From: UBA5070 sp035352895
Lineage (GTDB): Bacteria > Fibrobacterota > Fibrobacteria > UBA5070
Direction of reading: 5' to 3'
Assembly: GCA_035352895.1 (NCBI GenBank)
Contig: DAOPYN010000016.1
Location: 1 to 64,000 of the forward strand
Length of the DNA stretch: 64,000 nucleotides
Shown: one piece after another, positions 53,268 through 61,590 of the stretch
How the letters are laid out: every line of letters begins with the position of its first letter
Numbering within the stretch: the first letter of the stretch is position 1
The notes under the pieces: generated by a model
Databases searched by the model: none
Told to the model about the DNA's origin: nothing
The model's input: only the letters and a program-made list of their open reading frames with translations
Translations under genes and position numbers: made by a program

Positions 53268-56258
53268 TCAGGCCTGGAACGGCCGTTTCCAGGCCGCGAC
53301 GCATTCGTCGACGGAAACCGTCAACACTGCGTCGGCGCCCTTGGCGATCTCCAGGCGGCCGTCGGCGGTGATCTCGCCGATGCGCTCGAAGGCGTTGGGG
53401 CGCATGAGCTTCTCGAAGGCGCTGGTCTGGCTCTTGCGGACGGTGACCACCAGGCGTCCCAGCGATTCGCTCCACAGGATCCGGCGCGGGTCTTCCACGC
53501 CTTCGCGCGGGACGCGGGCCAGATCCACCTTCATGCCCAGGCGCCCTGCCATGGCGGTTTCCGCCAGGGCCACGCCCAGGCCGCCGTCGGAGCAGTCGTG
53601 GGCCGAACGCACCAGGCCCATCTGCATGGCCGCGTGGAGAGCCCGGTAGCTGGCCAGGGTCTGGTCGATGTCGTGCAGGCGGGGCACCGCATTGCCCACG
53701 AAGCCATGCAGCGCGAACCATTCGGAAGCGCCGCATTCGTCGCGGGTGGTGCCCACCACGTAGACCAGGTCTCCCGCTTCCTTGGCGTCGATGGTCACGG
53801 CCTTGGCCACGTCCGGCAGGGTGGCCAGGGCGGTCACCAGCAGGGTGGGCGGAACCGAGATGCGTTCGGAACCGGCTCCGTAGTCGTTCTTCATGGAGTC
53901 CTTGCCGGACACCAGGGGGATCCCGTAGGCCACGCACACGCGGCGCAGGGCCTCGTTGGAACGCACCAGCTGGGCGGCCTTGTAGGCGCCGTCGGGATTG
54001 GACGTGCTCTCCACGGGATCCGGCCAGCAGAAATTGTCAAGACCGACGATGGTCGCCGGATCCGCCCCGGAGGCGACCAGGTTGCGGACGGCCTCGTCGA
54101 TGGACGCTTCGGTCATGGCCTCGGCGTCGATGTCCGCGTAGCGCGGAGCCAGGCCGTTGGAGACCACGAGCCCCTTGGGGGAGCCGCCCACGGGCTGGAT
54201 CACCGCGGCGTCGGTGGGCCCGTCGTCCTTGGCGCCGGTGAAGGGTTTGACCACCGAACGTCCCTGCACTTCGTGGTCGTACTGGCGCACCCAGGGTTCC
54301 TTGGAGCAGATGTTCCAGGAAGACAGGAGCGAGAGGAGATCGGAGGCGGCGTCTCCCGCCAGCTGCGCTGTGGTGGGCTCCGGATGCACCGGTGCCTGCC
54401 AGCGGGCCGGGATGACGAGTTCCGGCAGCCCGTCGTGCAGGAAGTGCATGTCCAGGGCGCCGATGACCTTGCGACGGAAGCGCAGGGTGAGCACGCCGGA
54501 GTCGTCGAACGCTCCCAGGTCGGAGCTTTCCACGCCGCGGAGCTTGGACAGGGCCATGAATTCGTCGAGCTTGGCGGACGGCACGGCCACCGTCATGCGC
54601 TCCTGGGCCTCGGAGACGAAGATCTCCCAGGGATCCAATCCGGCGTACTTGAGCGGAGCCTTCTCCAGGTCCACGCAGGCGCCGCCGCAGTCCTTGGCCA
54701 TCTCGCCCACGGACGAGGAGAGCCCTCCCGCACCGTTGTCGGTGAGGGCGCTGTAGAGTCCCAGGTCGCGGGCCTCCAGGAGGAAGTCCACCATCTTCTT
54801 CTGGGTGATGGGGTCGCCGATCTGCACCGCCGAGACGGGCGAGGCTTCCGTGAGGGCTTCGGAGCTGAAGGTGGCGCCGTGGATGCCGTCCTTGCCGATG
54901 CGTCCACCCACCATCACGATGCGATCGCCGGGCTTCACGACCTTGTCGGCCGCATTTTCCAGGACGCCGTCGGGATTGGGGAGGGTGGCCGGCATCAATC
55001 CGCCCGTGCCGCAGAACACCAGAGGCTTGCCCAAAAACCGCTCGTGGAACACGATGGATCCGTTCACGGTGGGAATGCCGGATTCGTTGCCGCCATCCTT
55101 CACGCCGCGGTGCACGCCGCGCAGCAGGCGCTTGGGGTGCATCAGGCGGGGGGGCAGGGGCTTGGACCAGTCGGGGGGCGCGAAGCAGAAGACGTCCGTG
55201 TTGAAGATGGGACGGCACCCTTTGCCGGTTCCCAGGATGTCGCGGTTGACGCCGACGATTCCCGTCATGGCGCCGCCGTAGGGGTCCAGCGCGGAAGGAC
55301 TGTTGTGGGTTTCGGCCTTGATGGTCACGAAGTGGTCCGCGTCGAAGCGGAACACGCCCGCGTTGTCGGTGAACACGGAGATGAGGTCCGGGCGGCGCGG
55401 CATCAGTTCCATGGTGGTGGCGCGCACGCAGGTCTTGAACAGGCTCTTCACTTCGCGGGTGTTCCCGTTCTCCTCGTAGACGATCTTCGCGTTGAAGATC
55501 TTGTGCTTGCAGTGCTCGCTCCAGGTCTGGGCGATCACCTCCACCTCGATGTCCATGGGGTCGGGAGGCAGCCCCAGGCCGGCGCGGTAGGCGCGCACGT
55601 GCTCCTGCTCGTAGTGGTCGCGGATCGCGCGCATCTCCTCCAGCGTGAGGGCCAGGGTGCGTTCGCGCGAAATGGCCAGCAAGGTCGCGTCGTCGTCGGG
55701 GAGAGGGACGCTCTCCACCCGCGGCAGGTGGTTTCCGCGCACGGAGCGGGACTTGGCTTCCACTCTGGCGCCGCGGTCCCACTCCTGGCGGGAGATGGTC
55801 AGGCAGTCTTCGATCAGGCTGTTGTGCAGGCAGTTGGCCACCGCCTCCACCTGGTGATCGGCGATTCCGCTCACCAGGACCTGCAGGGTGCCGTACACCT
55901 TCTGCGCGTTGAGCGCGCGTTCCAGGAGCTCGGCAAGTCCTTCGCTCGCGGTGTGGCCGATGTTGTCCGTGACACCAGGGCGGAACCCGATCTCGAAGAG
56001 GTGCGAGAAACCGGGCAGCACCTGGGGGGCCAGGGGAGCGTCCAGCGTCCAGATCTCGGAGACCGGGTCGGAGAACAGCCGGCGCCCCGCGCGATCCAGC
56101 TCGCTTGGGGAAAACTCGCCCTCGAGCGTGTAGACCCGCAGAGTCTTCAGCGCGGCGACGGGAATTCCTGCGTCCTCGGACAGCTGCAGGACGAGGCGGG
56201 AGGCAAGGGAATCCCGGAGTTCGGGACGGACGGCGACTTCGATGCGATGGAGGCTCAT
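53268..56258 (-). CDS. purL: FGAM synthase PurL with N-terminal PurS-like domain
   Basis: 996 residues. Residues 1-75 resemble PurS (HRIEVAVRPELRDSLASRL), then linker and two AIR-synthase-like halves: QTWSEHCKHKIF, KAETHNSPSALDPYGGA, GVKDGGNESGIP, SGKDSMKND and HDCSDGGLGVALAETA. The glutaminase domain of long PurL is missing and is supplied by separate PurQ at 49 kb. Makes FGAM from FGAR, Gln and ATP. The stop abuts the repeat array. Confidence 0.93.
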   Translation of the reverse strand: MSLHRIEVAVRPELRDSLASRLVLQLSEDAGIPVAALKTLRVYTLEGEFSPSELDRAGRRLFSDPVSEIWTLDAPLAPQVLPGFSHLFEIGFRPGVTDNIGHTASEGLAELLERALNAQKVYGTLQVLVSGIADHQVEAVANCLHNSLIEDCLTISRQEWDRGARVEAKSRSVRGNHLPRVESVPLPDDDATLLAISRERTLALTLEEMRAIRDHYEQEHVRAYRAGLGLPPDPMDIEVEVIAQTWSEHCKHKIFNAKIVYEENGNTREVKSLFKTCVRATTMELMPRRPDLISVFTDNAGVFRFDADHFVTIKAETHNSPSALDPYGGAMTGIVGVNRDILGTGKGCRPIFNTDVFCFAPPDWSKPLPPRLMHPKRLLRGVHRGVKDGGNESGIPTVNGSIVFHERFLGKPLVFCGTGGLMPATLPNPDGVLENAADKVVKPGDRIVMVGGRIGKDGIHGATFSSEALTEASPVSAVQIGDPITQKKMVDFLLEARDLGLYSALTDNGAGGLSSSVGEMAKDCGGACVDLEKAPLKYAGLDPWEIFVSEAQERMTVAVPSAKLDEFMALSKLRGVESSDLGAFDDSGVLTLRFRRKVIGALDMHFLHDGLPELVIPARWQAPVHPEPTTAQLAGDAASDLLSLLSSWNICSKEPWVRQYDHEVQGRSVVKPFTGAKDDGPTDAAVIQPVGGSPKGLVVSNGLAPRYADIDAEAMTEASIDEAVRNLVASGADPATIVGLDNFCWPDPVESTSNPDGAYKAAQLVRSNEALRRVCVAYGIPLVSGKDSMKNDYGAGSERISVPPTLLVTALATLPDVAKAVTIDAKEAGDLVYVVGTTRDECGASEWFALHGFVGNAVPRLHDIDQTLASYRALHAAMQMGLVRSAHDCSDGGLGVALAETAMAGRLGMKVDLARVPREGVEDPRRILWSESLGRLVVTVRKSQTSAFEKLMRPNAFERIGEITADGRLEIAKGADAVLTVSVDECVAAWKRPFQA

Positions 56259-56339
56259 GGAAGGCGGAAAGGTAGCCCAAAGAGGGAATTGTGGTTCGAC
56301 GGACGGACGCGCTTTAGCTATCTCGGTGGGTCGCCGACC

Positions 56340-57488
56340 ATGGAACGCGTCTATCTGGACTGGAATGCCACCACCCCTCCCTGCCCGGAGGCGATGGATG
56401 CGCATCGGGAAGCTTCCGAACGCTTCTGGGGAAATTCCTCGTCCCTGCATCGGGAGGGACGGGGGGCGGGCGAGATCGTGGAGGGGACCTGCCAGGCCTT
56501 GGCGGAATGGACCCGGAGCCGTCCCAGCGAGTGGATCCTGACCTCCGGGGGCACCGAAAGCATCCATACAGCCATCCTGGGGTGTCTCCAGGCGCGGGGG
56601 AAAAGGGGACGAGTGGTGTCCAGCCGAGGTGAACATGCGTCCACCGAGGGTGTACTGGAACGGTTGGAAGCGGACGGCTGGGAGGTGGTGCGACTTCCCT
56701 TGCGTGCGGATGGAACCTGGGACCCCCATGAAGTGGAGAGGGCTTGCTTGGAGGCCCCCACCGCCCTGGCCAGTCTGATCTGGGCCAACAACGAGACCGG
56801 TGCGGTGTCGGACGCGGGGACTTTGGCGCGTCGATTGGCGGAGGCGAAGATTCCCCTCCATCTGGATTCGGTCCAGTGTTTTGGCAAGATGGATGTGGAC
56901 CTGACGGAAGTCCCCGCCGCATTCGTTTCCCTGTCCGGCCACAAATTCCAATCCACCAAGGGGTCGGGAGCCCTGCGGATCCGGAGGGGGGCGCCTTGGT
57001 CCCGATGGATCCAGGGAGGGAACCAGCAGCGCTCGCGCCGAGGCGGGACCGTGGACGTGGCCGGAGCCGCGGCGATGCATGCGGCCATCCTGCGCTCCCG
57101 GAAATCCGGCGTCCTGGAGCCCGACCCGAGGGATGGGCTCCAGGAGTCCCTGGTTTGCGCGATCCCGGGGCTCCAGGTGGTTTCCCGGGACGCCAACCGA
57201 CTTTCCAACACCCTGTGCCTGATCGTGGAAGGAGCCGACAGCTCCGCGCTCCTGGCCAGGATGGACGAACGGGGGTTCTCCATCGCCTCGGGGTCGGCCT
57301 GCTCGACAGGTTCGCCGGATCCGTCCCAAGTCTTGTTGGCCATGGGAATCCCCGAATGGCAGGCCCACTGTGCGGTTCGGATCTCCCTGGGGCCCGGGAC
57401 CACGCGAGCGCATCTGGATGCGTTCGCGAAGGTCTTCGCCCAGGAAGTGGAATTCGTGCGACGTGTCGGAGGCGGTCTAGTAGTTTGA
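56340..57488 (+). CDS. Cysteine desulfurase (NifS/IscS class)
   Basis: 382 residues. PLP enzyme of aminotransferase class V: opening VYLDWNATTPPCPEAMDA, ASTEGVLERL, PLP Lys in SLSGHKFQSTKGSG, and catalytic Cys loop SGSACSTGSPDPS. Mobilises sulfur from cysteine for Fe-S clusters or tRNA thiolation. Divergent from purL and not linked to sufB at 1 kb. Which pathway it serves cannot be told. Confidence 0.9.
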   Translation: MERVYLDWNATTPPCPEAMDAHREASERFWGNSSSLHREGRGAGEIVEGTCQALAEWTRSRPSEWILTSGGTESIHTAILGCLQARGKRGRVVSSRGEHASTEGVLERLEADGWEVVRLPLRADGTWDPHEVERACLEAPTALASLIWANNETGAVSDAGTLARRLAEAKIPLHLDSVQCFGKMDVDLTEVPAAFVSLSGHKFQSTKGSGALRIRRGAPWSRWIQGGNQQRSRRGGTVDVAGAAAMHAAILRSRKSGVLEPDPRDGLQESLVCAIPGLQVVSRDANRLSNTLCLIVEGADSSALLARMDERGFSIASGSACSTGSPDPSQVLLAMGIPEWQAHCAVRISLGPGTTRAHLDAFAKVFAQEVEFVRRVGGGLVV

Positions 57489-57495
57489 ACCGCCC

Positions 57496-58251
57496 ATGCC
57501 TTTCACGCTGAGTCATCCCGCCCTTGTCCTTCCGCTGCTCTCCCGCGTCCGTGCCGGAGGTTGGAAGGTCTCCCTGTTCCTGGGGGCGATGGCTCCCGAT
57601 TTCTGGGTGCTGGCGCCGGGAATCCTGGATCGTTCCTCCACCCATGGGAGATGGGGGCTCCTCCTTTGCCCGCCGTTCGCGCTGGTGGCCTCCTGGTTGT
57701 TCCATGGTTGGTTCTTCCAGCGCATCCGGCGTCTTCCCGGAATCGTCTCCTCCTATCCGATCGGTCCGTTCCATTGGGGGTGGAGTGCGTTCGGTGCCAT
57801 TCTCGGCACGCTCACCCACCTGATGTGGGACCAGCTGACCCACGAAGGATCCCGATTGCAGGTGCGCCACCCGGTGTTCGACAAGGTTTGGTTCGTGGTG
57901 GGCAACGATGCCATCACCATCGGACAGGCCGCTTGGATCGGGAGTTCGTTGGTCGGCGCCCTGATCCTGGCCATCTGGATCTGGGGGAAGATCCGTCGAT
58001 GGGGGATCCCCCTGGCCACCTTCGTCGCTTGGCCTTGGGTGGTGACGTCCTTCTGCGCCGTGGCCCCGGGAGTGTCCTACTTCGGCTGGAGGCTTTTCCC
58101 GCTGTATCTGGAAAACGGTCAGCCCCGCTACCTGCTGGACCCGATTTCGGACATCCGGTATCTGGTGGTGGTTTCCGCGGCGCTGGTGGCCGCGTCCATC
58201 TGGATGTGCACGGGGGATGCGAAAAACGCCTTCCGCGAGGGAAGGCGTTGA
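57496..58251 (+). CDS. DUF4184 membrane protein
   Basis: 251 residues, about six membrane helices. The opening MPFTLSHPALVLPLL and FLGAMAPDFWVL are DUF4184 hallmarks; His and Asp residues of THLMWDQLTHEGSR suggest a metal site as in YdjM-like hydrolases. Function unknown. Starts eight bases after the desulfurase gene. Confidence 0.8.
   Translation: MPFTLSHPALVLPLLSRVRAGGWKVSLFLGAMAPDFWVLAPGILDRSSTHGRWGLLLCPPFALVASWLFHGWFFQRIRRLPGIVSSYPIGPFHWGWSAFGAILGTLTHLMWDQLTHEGSRLQVRHPVFDKVWFVVGNDAITIGQAAWIGSSLVGALILAIWIWGKIRRWGIPLATFVAWPWVVTSFCAVAPGVSYFGWRLFPLYLENGQPRYLLDPISDIRYLVVVSAALVAASIWMCTGDAKNAFREGRR
58221..58249 (-). terminator. Minus-strand terminator inside the DUF4184 3' end
   Basis: AACGCCTTCC-GCGAG-GGAAGGCGTT (58225-58249) gives a 10-bp stem. 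Read on the minus strand it is followed by TTTTTC, a good terminator for the convergent 788-residue gene. It overlaps the last codons of DUF4184. Confidence 0.75.
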
Positions 58252-58264
58252 GCTTCGAGCGAGC

Positions 58265-58288
58265 GATTCCCTCCCTTTGGAGGGAATC
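58265..58288. terminator. Hairpin between convergent genes
   Basis: GATTCCCTCC-CTTT-GGAGGGAATC, a 10-bp stem directly beside the stop of the minus-strand gene. Likely plus-strand end of the desulfurase/DUF4184 unit, though no T-run follows. Confidence 0.5.
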
Positions 58289-60655
58289 TCACCAGTGCGA
58301 AACCATCGATCCGGTCCCGATCGCGGCCGGGATCAAGAGCGCCAGGATCTTTCCCCAGGGTTTCTTCTCCGGTTGGACCGGAGCTGCCATGGACTGGTCC
58401 TTGTCGAACAACCTCCGGGCAGCCCAGGGGGCGATTTCGCGAATCCGCTTCAAGGTGGGAGGATAGCGGTCGAAGGATTCGAAGGTCGCGACCACCCGCC
58501 AGGTTCCCAGGTCCAGGATGTTGGCGCGCACCGTCCAGCCCTCCTTCCGTTCCACCACCTCGGATAGGACCAGGAAGCTCGCCCCGGTCCGGCATCGGAG
58601 TTCTTCCATGCACAGGGAGTCGCAAGCCCCGGAGCGCAGGGAATCGAAGCGGCGGGGGAACAGCACCTGGTAGCGGGAATCGGTTCCGGCGACCACCGCG
58701 AAGCTGTCCCGGAACGAGCGGGCGAAGGTGTCGTAGGCGCCGCTCCAGCGTGGCAGGGCGAAGGCGATGGCCGATTCCAGGGTGTCGCGCGAGACGCACG
58801 TGTCGCAACGCACGCGCAGCGTCAGCCGTTCCCAGGCGGATTCGGCCATCCTCGTGGCCGCGGCCAAGGGGGCGCCCGAGTCGGTCAGCTTGAGCGAATC
58901 CATCCAGACCCCACCGCGGGCGTCGCGGATCCAGAGACCCGCCTGCCAAGTGGAGTCCTTGCCTTGGCGAGCCATGGTGGGCAGGATCAGACGCTGGATG
59001 GATCTGGCTTTGGCCACCGAATCCAGGCAGGCGTAGCCTTCGCAGGGAAGCGAGTCCGGAAGGGAAAGGAGCCGGCCCTGGTTCTTGCGGGACAGGAAAC
59101 GTTCGGCCAGGCCCTCCGCCAGGAGCGGGCCATGGGTGGAATCCCGGTGGATCACGGGCACCAAGGCCCAGGTCGCGCCAGCCTCCTCCAGGGAATCGCG
59201 TCGGCAGTCTCCGGGACAGGATTCCAGCGAATCCAAGCCCGCCAGTCGGCGCCCCGCCCAGGCGAACACCCGATCCCGAGGTCCGCCGCGGCGGAGCAGG
59301 CCGCGGGTCTGCCGGGAGGAACGGAAGTCGGTGATCGTGTAGTTGACCACCCAGGCCGAGTCCGATCCGGAAAGGCCGATTTCCAGCTTCTTGTCGGCCA
59401 TGGACGCCCGCGACATGGAATCGGCCCTGCGACCCCAAGGAACAGTCAGAAACTGTCTATCCATGCGCGTTCCGAACGCGGTACGTACCGCCTGCGACAG
59501 CGCCGGAATGTTGGCCGCCTGGATGCTGTCGGGTCGGATGGACGCCGCCCAGGTGGAACGGACATCGAAACGGCATTTCTCGCCGCACGATACGGGCGGC
59601 GCCAGGAATGCCGCCATGGCCCGGTCGGCCAGCCTCTCGCCGGAGCGGTCCAGCAGGCGGGTGGAGTCCAGGACGCTGTCGTCCGATGCGCGCAGGAGAA
59701 GAAGATTCAGGGCCAGGGTGGAGTCGGCGAGCCGGCTCAGCGTCCCATGCAGCACAAGTTGGGCGCCCCAGGCGGCGGCCGACGAATCCAGGCAGCGTCG
59801 GTTCCGGCAGGTCGCGCGGTACTCGAACGGTGCCCACTTCGCCCACGGCGACCGGCGCAGGCCCTGCATCAGGGAGTCGTCCACCGCCCGGGCCACGAGC
59901 GAATCCGCGCCCACGGCTTGCACGGGAGCCACGCCCCAGGGCAGCAGGGCCTGGCGCGCGGAGTCGGCGATGCACTGCGAATCACGCAACGAGGGACGAA
60001 GGGCGCGGACGAACCGGCGGGTGAGCTGCCGCAGGGAGAGCGCCTGGTCGGCGCGGAAGACGCCCTTGACGGAATCCGTCTTCTGTCGGGAGTTCATGTC
60101 GAACACCCAGGAGGAGACCTCGCGCCATCCGTCCGACTTCACCTGCATGGAGGTGTAGAGGAACCAACCCGCGCCGGAGGAGCGGGCCGCGTTCCAGGAT
60201 GCCTCGAAATTGGTGGCCGGGTCCGCTGCCGGCGAGCGCAGCGCCTTGCCGGTCCGCTCCAGTTCCATTCCCAGCTTCGCTTCCAGGGCCTGGGCGAGAA
60301 GCGGGGATTGGCTCTGGTCGCGGACCTTGGCCACGAACCATGTCCGTCGCGCCACGGCGAGCGAATCCTCCCTGCGGAGGGAGTCCAGCCTCCTCAGGGA
60401 GTCCAGCCTCTGCCGGTGGGCGATCTTCTGGAGGGAATCGGCCTTCGCGGAATCCAGCTTGGCCGCCACCACGCGCAGGGAATCGAGGGTGCGCAGGGAA
60501 TCGGCGATCCGCTGCGCAGGCGTCTTCCGTGTCTTCTTCGACTTGGTGGTCTTGGATTTCGTGGTCTTGGTTCCCGGATCCGCCGCGGAAAGCAGTACGG
60601 GTGCCAAGAGGCTCGCCACGATGGTGAGCGCGAGGAGTGTTCTCGGAGATCTCAT
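58289..60655 (-). CDS. Exported Cys-pair repeat protein, unknown function
   Basis: 788 residues. Signal peptide ending LLSAA. Residues 28-105 are a Lys/Thr tail and a DSLRRLDSLRREDSL-type heptad-like repeat, probably coiled coil. The rest shows at least four modules that pair cysteines with a hydrophobic core: CRNRRCLDS, CPGDCRRDS, CEGYACLDS and CDSLCMEELRC, each followed about 10-15 residues later by strands such as AQLVLHGTL or ASFLVLSEV. This resembles the TolB-N/FlgO-like modules that occur in secreted proteins of Fibrobacter and deltaproteobacteria. A membrane helix near the C-terminus (ILALLIPAAIGTG) suggests anchoring. No function assigned. Confidence 0.65.
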   Translation of the reverse strand: MRSPRTLLALTIVASLLAPVLLSAADPGTKTTKSKTTKSKKTRKTPAQRIADSLRTLDSLRVVAAKLDSAKADSLQKIAHRQRLDSLRRLDSLRREDSLAVARRTWFVAKVRDQSQSPLLAQALEAKLGMELERTGKALRSPAADPATNFEASWNAARSSGAGWFLYTSMQVKSDGWREVSSWVFDMNSRQKTDSVKGVFRADQALSLRQLTRRFVRALRPSLRDSQCIADSARQALLPWGVAPVQAVGADSLVARAVDDSLMQGLRRSPWAKWAPFEYRATCRNRRCLDSSAAAWGAQLVLHGTLSRLADSTLALNLLLLRASDDSVLDSTRLLDRSGERLADRAMAAFLAPPVSCGEKCRFDVRSTWAASIRPDSIQAANIPALSQAVRTAFGTRMDRQFLTVPWGRRADSMSRASMADKKLEIGLSGSDSAWVVNYTITDFRSSRQTRGLLRRGGPRDRVFAWAGRRLAGLDSLESCPGDCRRDSLEEAGATWALVPVIHRDSTHGPLLAEGLAERFLSRKNQGRLLSLPDSLPCEGYACLDSVAKARSIQRLILPTMARQGKDSTWQAGLWIRDARGGVWMDSLKLTDSGAPLAAATRMAESAWERLTLRVRCDTCVSRDTLESAIAFALPRWSGAYDTFARSFRDSFAVVAGTDSRYQVLFPRRFDSLRSGACDSLCMEELRCRTGASFLVLSEVVERKEGWTVRANILDLGTWRVVATFESFDRYPPTLKRIREIAPWAARRLFDKDQSMAAPVQPEKKPWGKILALLIPAAIGTGSMVSHW

Positions 60656-60734
60656 GGTTCTTTGTCTCCCATTGTCCGCAGAGCATACCTTCTTCGAACG
60701 CGTTCTGTCGAGCCCTGGCTACTATTGTCGCTCC

Positions 60735-61508
60735 ATGAGACTCTGGGCCCTCTCCGATCCGCATCTGACCCTGGCCACGCCGCAGAAGGCCATGCACGTC
60801 TTCGGGGAGGTGTGGCGCGACCATGTCGAACGCATCCGCGGGAACTGGTGCCGCCTAGTGTCCGACCAGGACGTGGTGGTGCTGCCCGGCGACATCTCCT
60901 GGGCCGGTCGGCTGGACGACGCCCAGACGGATCTGGAATACCTGCACCGGCTGCCGGGGACCAAGGTGATCCTGGACGGGAACCACGAGCGCTGGTGGAA
61001 TTCCCTCGCGGAGGTCCGCGCCCACCTGCCGCCTTCCGTGAAGGCCCTTTCCGGCGACCACCTGGAGATCGGGGCCTGGCTTCTGTTCGGTACGCGATTG
61101 TGGGAGACCCGTCGGATCGATTGCGACGCGCTGGTGGCCTGGACTGGAAGCACCGACAAGCGTCCGGACCGGCGGACCCCGGAAGACGACGCGCGCAACG
61201 AGAAAATCTTCCTCCGGGAGTTGGCCCGCCTGGAGCGATGCATCCAGGCGCTTCCGCGCAGACCCTGGCTGCGGAGGGTCTGCCTGACCCATTATCCACC
61301 CATCGGACCCATGCTGGAGCCGTCCCCTGTCTCCGAACTCCTGGAGCAGGCCAAGGCGGGCCTTTGCGTGTTCGGCCACCTGCACAGTTTGAAGAAGGGG
61401 ACGGAAGGACGGCCCCGCGAGGTGTTCGGGGAGGCCCGCGGAGTTCGCTACGTACTCGCTTCCGCAGACCATCTGGAGATGGTTCCGGTCCTTCTGGACG
61501 AGGCCTGA
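60735..61508 (+). CDS. Calcineurin-like metallophosphoesterase
   Basis: 257 residues. Motifs in order: LWALSDPHLTLATP (D-x-H), VVLPGDISWAG (GD), ILDGNHERWW (GNHE), CLTHYPP (H) and VFGHLHSLK (GHLH). Two-metal phosphoesterase, cytoplasmic. Substrate unknown. Divergent from the Cys-pair protein. Confidence 0.9.
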   Translation: MRLWALSDPHLTLATPQKAMHVFGEVWRDHVERIRGNWCRLVSDQDVVVLPGDISWAGRLDDAQTDLEYLHRLPGTKVILDGNHERWWNSLAEVRAHLPPSVKALSGDHLEIGAWLLFGTRLWETRRIDCDALVAWTGSTDKRPDRRTPEDDARNEKIFLRELARLERCIQALPRRPWLRRVCLTHYPPIGPMLEPSPVSELLEQAKAGLCVFGHLHSLKKGTEGRPREVFGEARGVRYVLASADHLEMVPVLLDEA

Positions 61509-61590
61509 ACCGGCCGTCGGTCATGGCGCCATTGCACCGTCTTCGGAAAATGGTAGCCTAACCCGGGATACCAACGATGGAGACCGCGCC

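Noticed and set aside
52784..53649. Open frames running through the tandem repeat and the N-run
   Set aside because: Repeat length is not a multiple of three, so frames rotate; translation through N is meaningless.
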